NCBI RefSeq assembly: GCF_050337045.1 | Contig: NZ_JAKJSO010000010.1 | Location: forward strand, 62,001-126,000 | Source: Photobacterium kagoshimensis | GTDB lineage: Bacteria; Pseudomonadota; Gammaproteobacteria; Enterobacterales; Vibrionaceae | Direction: 5' to 3' | DNA: 64,000 nucleotides | In this document: piece after piece, positions 37,033 to 45,953 of the stretch | Layout: every line of letters begins with the position of its first letter | Position numbering within the stretch: the stretch's first letter is position 1 | The notes under the pieces: generated by a model | Seen by the model: only the letters and a program-made list of their open reading frames with translations | The model's database searches: none | Told to the model about the DNA's origin: nothing | Translations under genes and position numbers: made by a program

Positions 37033-37638
37033 TTATTGGTCGCTATCTAATGGCTCTTGGTTATTTTTAAAATGCAGCGAAACATAAACAGGTACACTCG
37101 GTACTATGGTATTAAGTTTGGCGATTTCACGTAATGCCTCTACCCCTTCATCAAGCTTAAATTTGGCTGCATCAACCACCACAGGCTGAAGTGAATTAGC
37201 AAGAAGATCGCCATTTTCAAGCTTGGTGATCTGCAAGTTTGTTTCTAGCGTTTGCTGCTGACCGTGAAGCTCTAGGGTAAACAACACTGGGAGCATAAGA
37301 GTTTGACCAACCTGCATCGCTTCTAGCTGTTTACTATCAAGCTGAGCATCCAAAATTGCGCTAGGAAACAAATCGGTATTAAACAACATGGTGCGCATAC
37401 GCTCATCACGAATATCAATATTAGTATCGACACTCGCTAAACTAATCACAACATGCGCTTTTCCCGAATCTGACAGTGTGCCTTGGAGTGCAGAAAAAGA
37501 ATGGTTTTCGATAACACTTGCGTTTTTAACCGATAAAAAATTTATCGATGAACTGTCATTCTCTAACATCCAATCCGCGAGTGCCGCAGGTGCATTAACC
37601 ATCGCGAGTGCAACCAATAGCGCTTTAGCTTTAAACAT
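37033..37638 (-). CDS. YceI-like periplasmic protein
   Basis: 201 residues with a signal peptide ending near AALA. The pattern WMLENDSSSINFLSVKNASVIENHSFSALQG, then VVISLASVDTNIDIRDERMRTMLFN and a beta-rich end resembles YceI lipocalin-like proteins, which bind isoprenoid lipids. Similarity is by pattern only. It may share a transcript with the DUF3820 gene. Confidence 0.75.
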   Translation of the reverse strand: MFKAKALLVALAMVNAPAALADWMLENDSSSINFLSVKNASVIENHSFSALQGTLSDSGKAHVVISLASVDTNIDIRDERMRTMLFNTDLFPSAILDAQLDSKQLEAMQVGQTLMLPVLFTLELHGQQQTLETNLQITKLENGDLLANSLQPVVVDAAKFKLDEGVEALREIAKLNTIVPSVPVYVSLHFKNNQEPLDSDQ

Positions 37639-37825
37639 TCATTTTCCCTTACAATGAGTTGTGATGATTAAAACTATAGATGATTTATTGGGTGAGCAGC
37701 GTAACACCGCAGAGCACTCCCCACCGTAAGCATCCAGCTGCATATTGCTATTTGTGACTACAACAAAAGAATACTAGCCAAACATCCAGTACTGTATAAA
37801 AAACAATCACACTGGAGTATTTAAA

Positions 37826-38908
37826 ATGCAAATTGATGGACATCACACTTTAACTTATGTTGTTGCTAGAATGGCTGGTATGGAACATACCAATGCAGAA
37901 AAACTAGCATACTGCGCACAATATGTAGATGAAGCAACAAACTCGGAGCCTATAAGATTCCAAAATGGTGCAATGTTCAATCGAATATCATCCGCTCATA
38001 AAATGCTGGACTATAGAAATGGAAATGAACTCGCTAACCACTTAGCATGGATCCCATTTCATTTTTTGCCTGGAAACGATGGTCTGAAGAGCGGCTCGAT
38101 ACCGAATGGTGGTTTTATTGAGCGTTTAGTCTGTAAACCAGATAGCCCTGTTGCTCGAGATATGCTCCGTTCAGTCAGTAAATATCGTCAAACCCCACTT
38201 AGTCTATATATTATGGGAATTGCTCTACATGTGTATGCCGATACATTTTCTCACCAAGGGTTCGCTGGTGTTAGCCATAAAATTAATGATGTGAAAAATA
38301 TTGAATCTGACGAAGATGAAAGCTTACTAGATAGAGTTAGGGATAACATTCTGAACTGGAGCGTGTCATCAGTATCACCACTCGGCCATGGGCCTGCACT
38401 TTCTTTTCCAGACCGTCCATACATTACTTGGACTTACGAAGATGGAGAAGGTAACACTATCAAGAGAGATAACACTCAAGACTTCTTAAAAGCAGCCAAC
38501 CAAATGTACAAAGTCATTAAATGTTACCTTGAAGAAGATGAATCAATGAATATTGATAGTCAAGATGACATGCCTCCAGAAAAATTAAAACTTATTGAAA
38601 ACGCATTGAAACAGTTCAAAGATGAGAATGGAGAAGAGCGACACAAACAATGGTTAAAGTGGATATCGCAAGGAAAGTTTAATTTTGATCCTGTTGAGCT
38701 GAAATTTTTAGCTCACGGAAAAGGTAGTTGGAAAGAAATTGCACGAGGAAAAGCTGTTGCTTCACCAATGTCTAGTGATCTAATTACTTATCACTACGAC
38801 GAAAGCTTTATAACATCTGACTGGAAATATTTTCACGATGCACTCAAAACATATAGGCTAGACATTATAAGAGATGTGCTTCCTAAGTATGGTATTTGTG
38901 TCGCCTAA
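37826..38908 (+). CDS. DUF6765-like protein, possible zinc-dependent hydrolase fold
   Basis: 360 residues, no signal peptide. The N-terminus IDGHHTLTYVVARMAG and the centre ALHVYADTFSHQGFAG have His/Asp spacing that recalls zinc-dependent phospholipase C/S1 nuclease-type proteins. I associate it from memory with DUF6765, with moderate certainty. Codon use is AT-richer than its neighbours (many ATA, AGA and AAA codons), which hints at acquisition. An AGTATTT segment rather than a strong ribosome site precedes the ATG. Single gene followed by two hairpins. Confidence 0.65.
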   Translation: MQIDGHHTLTYVVARMAGMEHTNAEKLAYCAQYVDEATNSEPIRFQNGAMFNRISSAHKMLDYRNGNELANHLAWIPFHFLPGNDGLKSGSIPNGGFIERLVCKPDSPVARDMLRSVSKYRQTPLSLYIMGIALHVYADTFSHQGFAGVSHKINDVKNIESDEDESLLDRVRDNILNWSVSSVSPLGHGPALSFPDRPYITWTYEDGEGNTIKRDNTQDFLKAANQMYKVIKCYLEEDESMNIDSQDDMPPEKLKLIENALKQFKDENGEERHKQWLKWISQGKFNFDPVELKFLAHGKGSWKEIARGKAVASPMSSDLITYHYDESFITSDWKYFHDALKTYRLDIIRDVLPKYGICVA

Positions 38909-38928
38909 CAAGCTAATTTCATTAATCT

Positions 38929-38962
38929 CTATCGAATCAGCTTAATTTGACTGATTCGATAG
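38929..38962. repeat. 12-bp inverted repeat after the DUF6765-like gene
   Basis: CTATCGAATCAG / CTGATTCGATAG, perfect, with a ten-base loop. No T-tract; it stands immediately before a separate terminator hairpin. Confidence 0.6.
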
Positions 38963-38969
38963 CTAACAA

Positions 38970-38989
38970 AAACCACCCGTAGGTGGTTT
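38970..38989. terminator. Bidirectional terminator
   Basis: Stem AAACCACC / GGTGGTTT with a CGTA loop; on the minus strand it is followed by TTGTTAG. It serves convergent genes (DUF6765-like and Nudix). Confidence 0.7.
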
Positions 38990-39016
38990 CATTTAGCGTA
39001 GCGTTAACGGTAATGC

Positions 39017-39556
39017 TTACGATGCTTTTTGCAGGGGCTGTTCAATCAGCTCTTCGACAATTTTCTTTAATAAGAAAGTTTCACGCTCTATCGACATGCC
39101 TTTCTTATCACTATTGGCCATGGTGTCTTCGTTATGCGCAATCGCTTCGAAAATATTCATCCAAACAGGCTTCATGCCATTTTTGATTTCGTAATCTTCA
39201 AACTTAGTTTCACCCAACTCTGCATCAATCGTACACACGTAGCAGTAAGATTCCATGTGAACAATGTCATGCTCTGGCTTATACCAAGGACGGTATTCTT
39301 CATACATACCGAATTCACGAATATCCCGAATATTTTGCGCGCCTGTTTCTTCTTCAAGTTCACGGATCAGGCCTTCAACCAGATCTTCGCCCTCATCGAC
39401 CCCGCCCCCCGGTAAGGTGTAGTCATGGTAACGCTCGGTGTAAAGCATCAGAATATTGTCACCATCAAGAATGATCCCTCTCGCAGCACGGCGATGAAAC
39501 ACCGATCCTGCTAATTCAGTTAAATCAGGATGTGTAGAGGATTTTAATAATCGCAT
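39017..39556 (-). CDS. Nudix hydrolase
   Basis: Hydrolyses a nucleoside diphosphate linked to some other moiety; substrate unknown. The Nudix box GGGVDEGEDLVEGLIRELEEETGA is split here only to note its REL and EE residues, which bind the metal ions (residues about 62-85). 179 residues from the ATG at 39556; the frame extends to 39628 through a basic segment that does not look coding. The ribosome site is weak. Confidence 0.82.
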   Translation of the reverse strand: MRLLKSSTHPDLTELAGSVFHRRAARGIILDGDNILMLYTERYHDYTLPGGGVDEGEDLVEGLIRELEEETGAQNIRDIREFGMYEEYRPWYKPEHDIVHMESYCYVCTIDAELGETKFEDYEIKNGMKPVWMNIFEAIAHNEDTMANSDKKGMSIERETFLLKKIVEELIEQPLQKAS

Positions 39557-39972
39557 AGTGATGGCACTCAATAAAAAACGAAGGCGACATTGTAATGATT
39601 TTTCACGTCGATGCCAGAGGCACACCAAACCTTAGTACGCATCTGACAGCATATTATTATGTCGATCAACATAGAATAACCGTCCAAACAGAACAAAAAC
39701 ATTCATTGTTTCAATTTAAATCTTGTTGCTATAGTTAGCACTACTTTCATTCATAAAAATATTTACCTTTCAATAAACCTCTTTCATTACAATGAACAAT
39801 ATCACTATAAATCATACCTTTAATACCATGCGAAAGAGCGACAGTTTGGTACCTTTCTCGGTAAAAAAAATAGATTTAGTTAAATACATCTCATAATATA
39901 CAAAAAAAACGACGCTCTTAGATTGTATTTATCGATAAACAATATAAGATGTTAAACATATAGGAGAGCATT
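39557..39972. other. AT-rich intergenic region
   Basis: About 415 bases with no coding frame. It contains the divergent promoters of the Nudix and MarR-like genes; I see no clear operator. Confidence 0.4.
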
Positions 39973-40428
39973 ATGAAACCATTTGAAACTCTAGCTGGGT
40001 TATCTGTAACTTTTTCTCACTTTCTACAAAACAAAGTTCAAGCAGAAGTGGTACGTCGCCACCCTGAACTGAATGTAGAACGTCTTGCGTTACTGATTGA
40101 ACTCGATTACGAAGACGGACTTCGCCCTAGTGTCCTTGCGCGTCGCATGGGTCGTTCTAAAGGTACTATCAGTAGTATCCTTCGTCACTCTACAAAACAT
40201 GGTTTGGTTGCAACAACACCTGATGAGCTTAATAAAAATGCAAAACGTATTTTCATTACTCAAAAAGGTAAGGTTATTCATGATGAGCTTTCTGTCGTTT
40301 TAACTGAAATGTTAGAAGAAAGCGTTCAGGATATTCCTCTTGAGCAACAAGCAGAAATGAAAAAAGCTTTCATTACCTGTATCAAGCGCCTGAATCCTAT
40401 TTGGAGCGAAGAAGAGTGGCTAGACTAA
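39973..40428 (+). CDS. MarR family transcriptional regulator
   Basis: 151 residues with a winged helix in the centre: LNVERLALLIELDYEDGLRPSVLARRMGRSKGTISSILRHSTKHG holds the recognition helix, and AKRIFITQKGK the wing (about residues 34-98). The C-terminal helices should form the dimer. AGGAGAG precedes the ATG. It is a lone gene, and its targets are not evident from its position. Confidence 0.82.
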   Translation: MKPFETLAGLSVTFSHFLQNKVQAEVVRRHPELNVERLALLIELDYEDGLRPSVLARRMGRSKGTISSILRHSTKHGLVATTPDELNKNAKRIFITQKGKVIHDELSVVLTEMLEESVQDIPLEQQAEMKKAFITCIKRLNPIWSEEEWLD

Positions 40429-40476
40429 GCCTAACCCGCTGATGTTTCTACAAACTCTTGAACCATACTTGTAAAG

Positions 40477-40501
40477 GCTTCCTTCAATAGGAAGCTTTTT
40501 T
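40477..40501 (+). terminator. Terminator of the MarR-type gene
   Basis: Stem GCTTCCT / AGGAAGC with a five-base loop, followed by six T. Confidence 0.8.
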
Positions 40502-40514
40502 ATTGGGCAAAGAA

Positions 40515-40544
40515 AAACCCGAGAAACTTTCGCTTCTCAGGTTT
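40515..40544 (-). terminator. Terminator of the nine-gene iron operon
   Basis: On the minus strand the stem AAACCTGAGAA / TTCTCGGGTTT (one T-G pair) is followed by TTCTTT; 27 bases past the last gene. Confidence 0.75.
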
Positions 40545-40570
40545 ATTTGTAACATTCAGTTTATCTGTTT

Positions 40571-41458
40571 TTATAACGCTAACTGCCAACGCTTCAGTGG
40601 CGCTTTGCTGTCAATGCCCGCTCTACCCCAACGATCAACACTGTCAATCACTAGAACACGTTCCACATTAGGTACTAGCGATTTTAGCTGCGCACTCATT
40701 TTACGGGTTGTCAGTACCCATAATGTTTCATCTTCTTCCAACGCTGATTTCAGGTTCGCTTTATCAGTATCTGTCCACTCCAGTTCAGGTGTCGTTAAAC
40801 GATCCACGACAAACAGCTGGTTACCCGATGCAAAATCTTCAAGCTCGGTGGATAATAAAATAACTGAATCAATATCAGCTTCAATAAGCTGCTGTTGCTG
40901 CTGGTTTATCAACTGGCGCACATTCACCATTAGCGACTGCTGGTTTTTATTAATTACTGCGGCTTGCTCTGGCCACACACGTTGTAAATCATCGCTCACA
41001 ATCGCAGCCATACGGCTCAAGTTCGAAGGGTTAAGCCATACAAACGGTGATAGTGAACCATCATCTAAACGCAAAGCCGCAACCCCTGTCGCACGCGGTG
41101 ATATCGCTTGAGATGCATCCACTTCAATAATATTAATGTTACCTTGGCGAGCATGAACATACAGAGGATCCGCTGCCCACACCGCGCCTAAGGTTAATGC
41201 TACCGTCGCATCTTTTGCCGCTTTCTCAGTCGCCTCTTCCCCTTGGCTATTAAACCAATTCGGTAAGCGTGAAACACCATAACGTTTAGGTGGCAAATAC
41301 TCGGTCGTTAGCGCAGTACCTTTGGTTAGCTCTGTTGCCAGCATATAGGTTACAGGCGTAGCTGTGAGAATATCTTTTGCGAGTGCCGTTGTACTTGATA
41401 ACGCCATCGCTAACGCAGTGATAGATAGAACACTTTTAGTAGATAATGATCGAAGCAC
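40571..41458 (-). CDS. Second periplasmic binding protein of metal ABC system, metal ligands lost (FpvF-like)
   Basis: 295 residues with a signal peptide ending near ALAK. It shares the cluster-A-I binding-protein layout with the protein at 43090 (helical backbone, PFVWLNPSNLSRMAAIVSDDL in place of the usual PHxWLDP), but the histidines that bind metal in that family are missing. This recalls the second binding protein of the Pseudomonas FpvCDEF transporter, which is thought to bind the siderophore (known family behaviour; assignment here is inference). Last gene of the operon, four bases after the permease. Confidence 0.75.
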   Translation of the reverse strand: MLRSLSTKSVLSITALAMALSSTTALAKDILTATPVTYMLATELTKGTALTTEYLPPKRYGVSRLPNWFNSQGEEATEKAAKDATVALTLGAVWAADPLYVHARQGNINIIEVDASQAISPRATGVAALRLDDGSLSPFVWLNPSNLSRMAAIVSDDLQRVWPEQAAVINKNQQSLMVNVRQLINQQQQQLIEADIDSVILLSTELEDFASGNQLFVVDRLTTPELEWTDTDKANLKSALEEDETLWVLTTRKMSAQLKSLVPNVERVLVIDSVDRWGRAGIDSKAPLKRWQLAL

Positions 41459-41462
41459 AGAA

Positions 41463-42341
41463 TTACCCTTTACGTACGATGCGATAAAAAGTCGCAGTCA
41501 AAAAGAAAATAGCAGAAACAATAATAATCGCCGCACCCGATGGAACTGGCAGTTTAAGCTCCATCGGAAGAATGGTTCCGACTAAGCAGCTAATGGTTGC
41601 TAACACTGCTGATAACACCACAAAGCTACCCATATTTTTAGTGAGTAATCGCGCGGTTGCACCAGGAATAAGCAATAATGCCCCCACAAGTACAGCACCA
41701 ATGATTTTTACTGAAGCAATAGTCACTAAGGTGATCATCATGACAAACAGGTAATCATAAAAGTTAGTCGCATAACCGCGTACGCGGGCAATATCGGGGC
41801 TAATACAGGTGAGTAAAATCCGATTAAACGTAGGGATCAACACCAGCACAATCAGCAAGCAGCTACCTGCCAATAACAGTAGATCACTGTCAGTTACTGT
41901 TAGGATCGAGCCAAATAGCACATTTTCGAGTAAGTGAACGTTAATCTTACGCGCAACATACATCAGTAAAGCCGCACCTACCGCCAATGCTAAGGCCAGA
42001 AACACACCCACTAAAGTGTCATAAGGCACATTGGTTCGATTACGTACAAAATGCAGCAGGAGCGCAAAAATCATACAAAAACTAAACAGACCAATAATTG
42101 GGTTATCTGGCGGCTCGCCAAGTAAAACCCCAAGAGCAATGCCGGTTAATGCAGCATGACCTACAGCTTCAGAAAAGAAAGCCAAGCGCTTAGCAATAAC
42201 CAAAGTACCTAAGCCACCGAGTAAAGGACCAACCATCAAGGCGGCCACAACGGCATTTACAACAAAGGCGTAGGAAAAGCTCTCGCTAAGCCACCCTGCA
42301 TCCACACCCAAGAGTGCCCACTGACGAACAAAATCCATCAT
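41463..42341 (-). CDS. Metal ABC transporter permease (ZnuB/FpvE-like)
   Basis: 292-residue inner-membrane protein with eight to nine hydrophobic segments. The family block FFSEAVGHAALTGIALGVLLG (about residues 54-74) contacts the ATPase. It overlaps the ATPase gene by four bases. By context the cargo should be iron or another divalent metal. Confidence 0.9.
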   Translation of the reverse strand: MMDFVRQWALLGVDAGWLSESFSYAFVVNAVVAALMVGPLLGGLGTLVIAKRLAFFSEAVGHAALTGIALGVLLGEPPDNPIIGLFSFCMIFALLLHFVRNRTNVPYDTLVGVFLALALAVGAALLMYVARKINVHLLENVLFGSILTVTDSDLLLLAGSCLLIVLVLIPTFNRILLTCISPDIARVRGYATNFYDYLFVMMITLVTIASVKIIGAVLVGALLLIPGATARLLTKNMGSFVVLSAVLATISCLVGTILPMELKLPVPSGAAIIIVSAIFFLTATFYRIVRKG

Positions 42342-43087
42342 GCGACCTCCTTCTTGTTTTCGGCGTCGACTGAAGATACCGCTGGTGCTGCGGTGTAATG
42401 ATTAAACAAGCGTTCAATTTTTTCAGGCACCAACACTTCAGCAACACTGCCGTTATCGATAACACTGCGGTTAACCACATGCACATGGCCATCTAAACGG
42501 CGTACAGCAGTTACATCATGGTGAACCGCCAAGATAGTTCGGTTATCGGCCACTAATTCATGGATCAAAGACTCTAAATAACGAACCCCCTGCTCATCCA
42601 TACCTGTGGTCGGCTCATCTAACACTAATAGCTGAGGATCATCGAGCAGCGCCTGAGCAAACAATACACGTTGCTGCTCACCACCCGATAACTGGCCCAT
42701 ACGACGATCAGCACGGTTTGCCATACCAACACGTTCAAGTTGAGTCAGCGCACGCGCTTTGTTCTTGGCATTTTGACGCCAAAACAGTGGGCTGCTGCTT
42801 TGATTTAACAGAATGAAATCCATTACTGTCAGTGGCAGACTGCCTTCAAACATGGCTTTTTGGGGTACGTAACCTAATTTGCCCTTGCTTTGCTCCCATT
42901 GAATGTCAATTTCACCCGAAAAAGGTGTTAACCCCAAAATTGAGCGCAACAGCGATGTTTTACCACCACCATTAGGCCCCATAACAATGTGGCACTGACC
43001 AGCAGAAAAACGGTGGTTAATGTCTTGCAAGATGACGTTTTCACCGTACGTCAGCCCAACATTTCTTAATTCAATTGAAGGTCCCAC
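42338..43087 (-). CDS. Metal ABC transporter ATP-binding protein (ZnuC/FpvD-like)
   Basis: 249 residues. Walker A GPNGGGKTSLL, signature QLSGGEQQRVLFAQALL, Walker B LLVLDEPTTGMD and switch His in ILAVHHDV are complete. It energises the permease encoded just downstream and starts two bases after the binding-protein gene. The C-terminal tail of about 30 residues is variable in the family. Confidence 0.92.
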   Translation of the reverse strand: MGPSIELRNVGLTYGENVILQDINHRFSAGQCHIVMGPNGGGKTSLLRSILGLTPFSGEIDIQWEQSKGKLGYVPQKAMFEGSLPLTVMDFILLNQSSSPLFWRQNAKNKARALTQLERVGMANRADRRMGQLSGGEQQRVLFAQALLDDPQLLVLDEPTTGMDEQGVRYLESLIHELVADNRTILAVHHDVTAVRRLDGHVHVVNRSVIDNGSVAEVLVPEKIERLFNHYTAAPAVSSVDAENKKEVA

Positions 43088-43089
43088 AG

Positions 43090-44046
43090 TTAGCTACCTT
43101 TCTTTTCAGCTGCGAATTTCATCGCTTCAACCAAGGTATTTAAGTTCTCTCGCGTTTCAACTTCCACTTTTTCCGCTTCATACGGGCCGTGCGTCATATG
43201 AGAGAAACGGTATAGCTGAACACCCGTTGCTTTCTCAATTGTGTCTACATAACGGTTCGGCATATTTAGCTCGTAAAACAGCACATCAATCCCTGATTTA
43301 CGGATTTTCTCGATCGTTTCTTGCAGCTGACTCGCACTAGGTTCTACGCCGTGTGCAGGTTCAATCACAGTTGCGACATCGACACCAAACTCTTGTAGCA
43401 AATAGCCGTACGCGTTGTGTGTAGTGGCTACCGTCATACCGGCCGTATCAAGATCGCCCAGCGTCATCATGGCGTTATGTTTCATTTTACGGAATGTTGT
43501 TGCGTATTTACGCGCATTAGCACGGTAATAACGTGCATTTTCTGGGTCGATTTTCGCCATCTCATTGGCGATGGTGTAAACCTTTTGAATCGTGGTTGAA
43601 AGCCCAACAAAGGTATGTGGATTCACCGCCCCATCACCAACAGACTGGCCCATAGCTGGCAGTAAAGGCACGTCTTTGTTCGCTTCAATCACAATAAGAT
43701 CGCTGCGGTTAGCCGCCTGGATCACTTTCATTGCAAAATCATCGTGACCAATGCCATTGACAACGATCACGTCCATTTCGCGTAAACGGCGTAGGTCATT
43801 CGGTTGTGGCTGATAGTTATGTGGGTTAAACCCGGCATCAACCAAAGGCAAAATTTCAGCTTTATCACCTACAACCGCTTTTACATAGCTGTAGTACGGT
43901 TGCAGCGTAATACCGATATTGAGTTTGTCGGCAGCATGAGAAAAAGAGCTAAAAGCAAAAAGAAGAAATAGCGAAGCCACTTTACATAAAAGTGCTTTGG
44001 AGAAAACAGATTGAGCTGAAATTACGGGTGATAGTATTTTTATCAT
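43090..44046 (-). CDS. Metal ABC transporter substrate-binding protein (ZnuA-type/FpvC-like)
   Basis: 318 residues with a long signal peptide (ending near SHAA, residue 38). The metal-ligand histidines of the family are present: NPHNYQPQPNDLR, NPHTFVGLS and THNAYGYLL, with an acidic ligand near FYELNMPN. Metal identity is not encoded in the motif; the Fur box and PepSY partner of the operon point to iron. No His-rich loop of the zinc-specific ZnuA kind is present. Confidence 0.88.
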   Translation of the reverse strand: MIKILSPVISAQSVFSKALLCKVASLFLLFAFSSFSHAADKLNIGITLQPYYSYVKAVVGDKAEILPLVDAGFNPHNYQPQPNDLRRLREMDVIVVNGIGHDDFAMKVIQAANRSDLIVIEANKDVPLLPAMGQSVGDGAVNPHTFVGLSTTIQKVYTIANEMAKIDPENARYYRANARKYATTFRKMKHNAMMTLGDLDTAGMTVATTHNAYGYLLQEFGVDVATVIEPAHGVEPSASQLQETIEKIRKSGIDVLFYELNMPNRYVDTIEKATGVQLYRFSHMTHGPYEAEKVEVETRENLNTLVEAMKFAAEKKGS

Positions 44047-44096
44047 TGTGTTACCACTGACAGTATGGGTATCGATGTATTAAGCAAAAAGACAGT

Positions 44097-44723
44097 TTAA
44101 TGTCCGTGAGAGGTAGCATTCGCTTGCTCAAAAGCAATTTGAATCCAGCCTGCATCAATCAAGGCGTTATCAGACATCACAGTTTCTGAGGCTAGAAGCT
44201 CTGTTGCGTTGTTATTGAGATCTAACCAAATTTCAGGTGTTTCATGTGCTGCAACCAGAACCAAGGACTTGGCGCCACCAGATGCTTGTGCCATACCTTG
44301 GTATGTCGCTGGTGCAATCAATGTCCACTGATGCTTGCCTTGGAAATCCCAGCTTTTGTCTTCGATAAAAGGAGGCAGCCACATTTCCCGCAGTTCATCA
44401 ATATCAGCCCATTGGCTTAATGAACTCTTGGTCAGTTCCGTTTCTAGTACATTCGCCTGCTGTTCAGATGCGTTTAACTCGCGTGCATCAAAGTACAAGT
44501 TTCTGACTTCTTCATGCGCTAAACGTAAATCAGCGATGAGTCCTAATGACGCTTGCTCTATATCGGTGAGCGCAATTTGGTGAGACGGTAACGTGGCAGT
44601 ACCTGCTTGTTGCTGGTGATAAGGAAGTAATACCGCCGAGATCATCAAGATCAGCAAAATGGATAAGGCAACCCACTTCCCTTCTCGGCCACCGTTATCG
44701 GAGCGCACAGTTTGGGTGATCAT
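44097..44723 (-). CDS. DUF6162-like inner-membrane protein of metal-uptake operons
   Basis: 208 residues with one N-terminal membrane anchor (WVALSILLILMISAVLLPY, about residues 17-35) and a periplasmic domain ending in SHGH. I link it from memory to DUF6162, which co-occurs with PepSY and metal ABC genes; it would then match the position of fpvK in Pseudomonas (inference). Its ATG overlaps the preceding stop by four bases. Confidence 0.7.
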   Translation of the reverse strand: MITQTVRSDNGGREGKWVALSILLILMISAVLLPYHQQQAGTATLPSHQIALTDIEQASLGLIADLRLAHEEVRNLYFDARELNASEQQANVLETELTKSSLSQWADIDELREMWLPPFIEDKSWDFQGKHQWTLIAPATYQGMAQASGGAKSLVLVAAHETPEIWLDLNNNATELLASETVMSDNALIDAGWIQIAFEQANATSHGH

Positions 44724-45037
44724 TTCTCTTTGATCTCGACAACGTCAACTTCAACTGGATTTTCGTGGCCAGCATCAAACACAATGTAAAAATCCGTATC
44801 TGGCTTAGCAAAACTCACTTTAGATGCTTTATCTGTTGTTTCTTTTGCAATCAAATTGTCATCGTAATCGTAAAGATTGATATCGTAATCAATGGCTGTA
44901 CTGCCATCACTGTAACCCGCCTCACAGACAACTTGATCAGATGCGAACCAGCAGCTCATTAGTGGAAAATGCGCCTGCGCAGACGTAGAGAAAAGCGCTG
45001 CTGATGAGAATAAGAAAAGCGCGATTTGCTTTTGCAT
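44720..45037 (-). CDS. Small periplasmic protein in iron operon, unknown
   Basis: 105 residues with a signal peptide ending near SAQA. The mature part begins HFPLMSCWFASDQVVCEAGYSDG, with two cysteines 8 residues apart and an N-terminal His, a plausible metal site. The remainder is an acidic beta-rich domain. No family recognised. A hairpin at 45060-45079 precedes it, so its expression may be lower than that of the upstream genes. Confidence 0.75.
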   Translation of the reverse strand: MQKQIALFLFSSAALFSTSAQAHFPLMSCWFASDQVVCEAGYSDGSTAIDYDINLYDYDDNLIAKETTDKASKVSFAKPDTDFYIVFDAGHENPVEVDVVEIKEK

Positions 45038-45059
45038 AACAACCTCGAAAAAGAGTAAA

Positions 45060-45079
45060 AAGCCTACCGAGGCAGGCTT
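45060..45079 (-). terminator. Internal hairpin, possible attenuator in the iron operon
   Basis: Stem AAGCCT / AGGCTT with inner CC/GG pairing, followed on the minus strand by TTTACTC, between the DUF4198 gene and the next gene. It may partly terminate transcription or set 3' ends. Confidence 0.5.
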
Positions 45080-45099
45080 ATTATGAAAACTAAGAATAA

Positions 45100-45936
45100 T
45101 TACTGAAGAACAGCTTCAAACGTTAGGTGAACATTCACGCCAGCTTTGTCTGCTAACGGGTGGTTTTTAAGGTCACCACTGTAATGTGCACGCATTAGGT
45201 AACGGCCAGCATGTTCAGGAACAAAACGGATGTAACCGTCTTTGTCACTTTCCACTTCGATTTGTTCTTGGTGGTTACGGTAAAGGCTACCTTCACGTGT
45301 GATGTCGGCTGTGACACCTTTTTGAGGCTCACCATTGAAGAACATTTGGAATGTCACTTCTTCGCCCTCAACAATATCTGCTGGGTGTGTAATTGGTTTT
45401 AGCTCAAGCAGTTTGCCTTCGATTTCCAATGCTTTTTGTGTTGGCTTACCCACTGTGATGTAAGACTCTGCACGGGTAAAGCTGATCTTAGTAATAACAT
45501 CACGTGATTTCTCAGGGAGTAACATATCGCGTTCAGCTTTCGATGCTTTTACCCATTTCACTGTGTCACGACGACCCGCTTTGTATTCAGTCCAGTATGA
45601 TGGCTGGTTATTAACCGCGACTTTGTGCGTGCCTTCTTCTGAAAAGTGGAAATCAAAAATAGAACGGCGCTTGCCACGAATCACAAAGTTTGGACGCTCA
45701 AAGCGGCCGTCAGGCATTAATACTTGCGCTGACTCACTGCCCGCAGGCTTATCAAACACAAAGGTGCCGTGTGAAGCGGTTACATCAAATGTTAACCAGT
45801 CACCGCCTTCTTTTGATACGGTGAAGTGAGAAGGCAAAATCCAGCGAGGGTGTGCATTTGCAGACGCTGAAACCGCTAAGCCAGTCAATAGTGTGCACGC
45901 AAGCGCGGCTGCTTTCATTTTGTTATTTTTGATCAT
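45100..45936 (-). CDS. DUF4198 family periplasmic protein (FpvJ-like position)
   Basis: 278 residues with a signal peptide ending near ANAH; the mature start HPRWILPSHFTVSK with its leading His is typical of DUF4198 proteins, which accompany metal transporters. A C-terminal Ig-like domain (VEGEEVTFQMFFNGEPQKGV, YIRFVPEHAGRYLMRAHYSG) follows. It may deliver or sense a metal in the periplasm. Third gene of the operon, separated by 17 bases from DUF2271. Confidence 0.85.
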   Translation of the reverse strand: MIKNNKMKAAALACTLLTGLAVSASANAHPRWILPSHFTVSKEGGDWLTFDVTASHGTFVFDKPAGSESAQVLMPDGRFERPNFVIRGKRRSIFDFHFSEEGTHKVAVNNQPSYWTEYKAGRRDTVKWVKASKAERDMLLPEKSRDVITKISFTRAESYITVGKPTQKALEIEGKLLELKPITHPADIVEGEEVTFQMFFNGEPQKGVTADITREGSLYRNHQEQIEVESDKDGYIRFVPEHAGRYLMRAHYSGDLKNHPLADKAGVNVHLTFEAVLQ

Positions 45937-45953
45937 GATTGTTCTCTTAAGTC

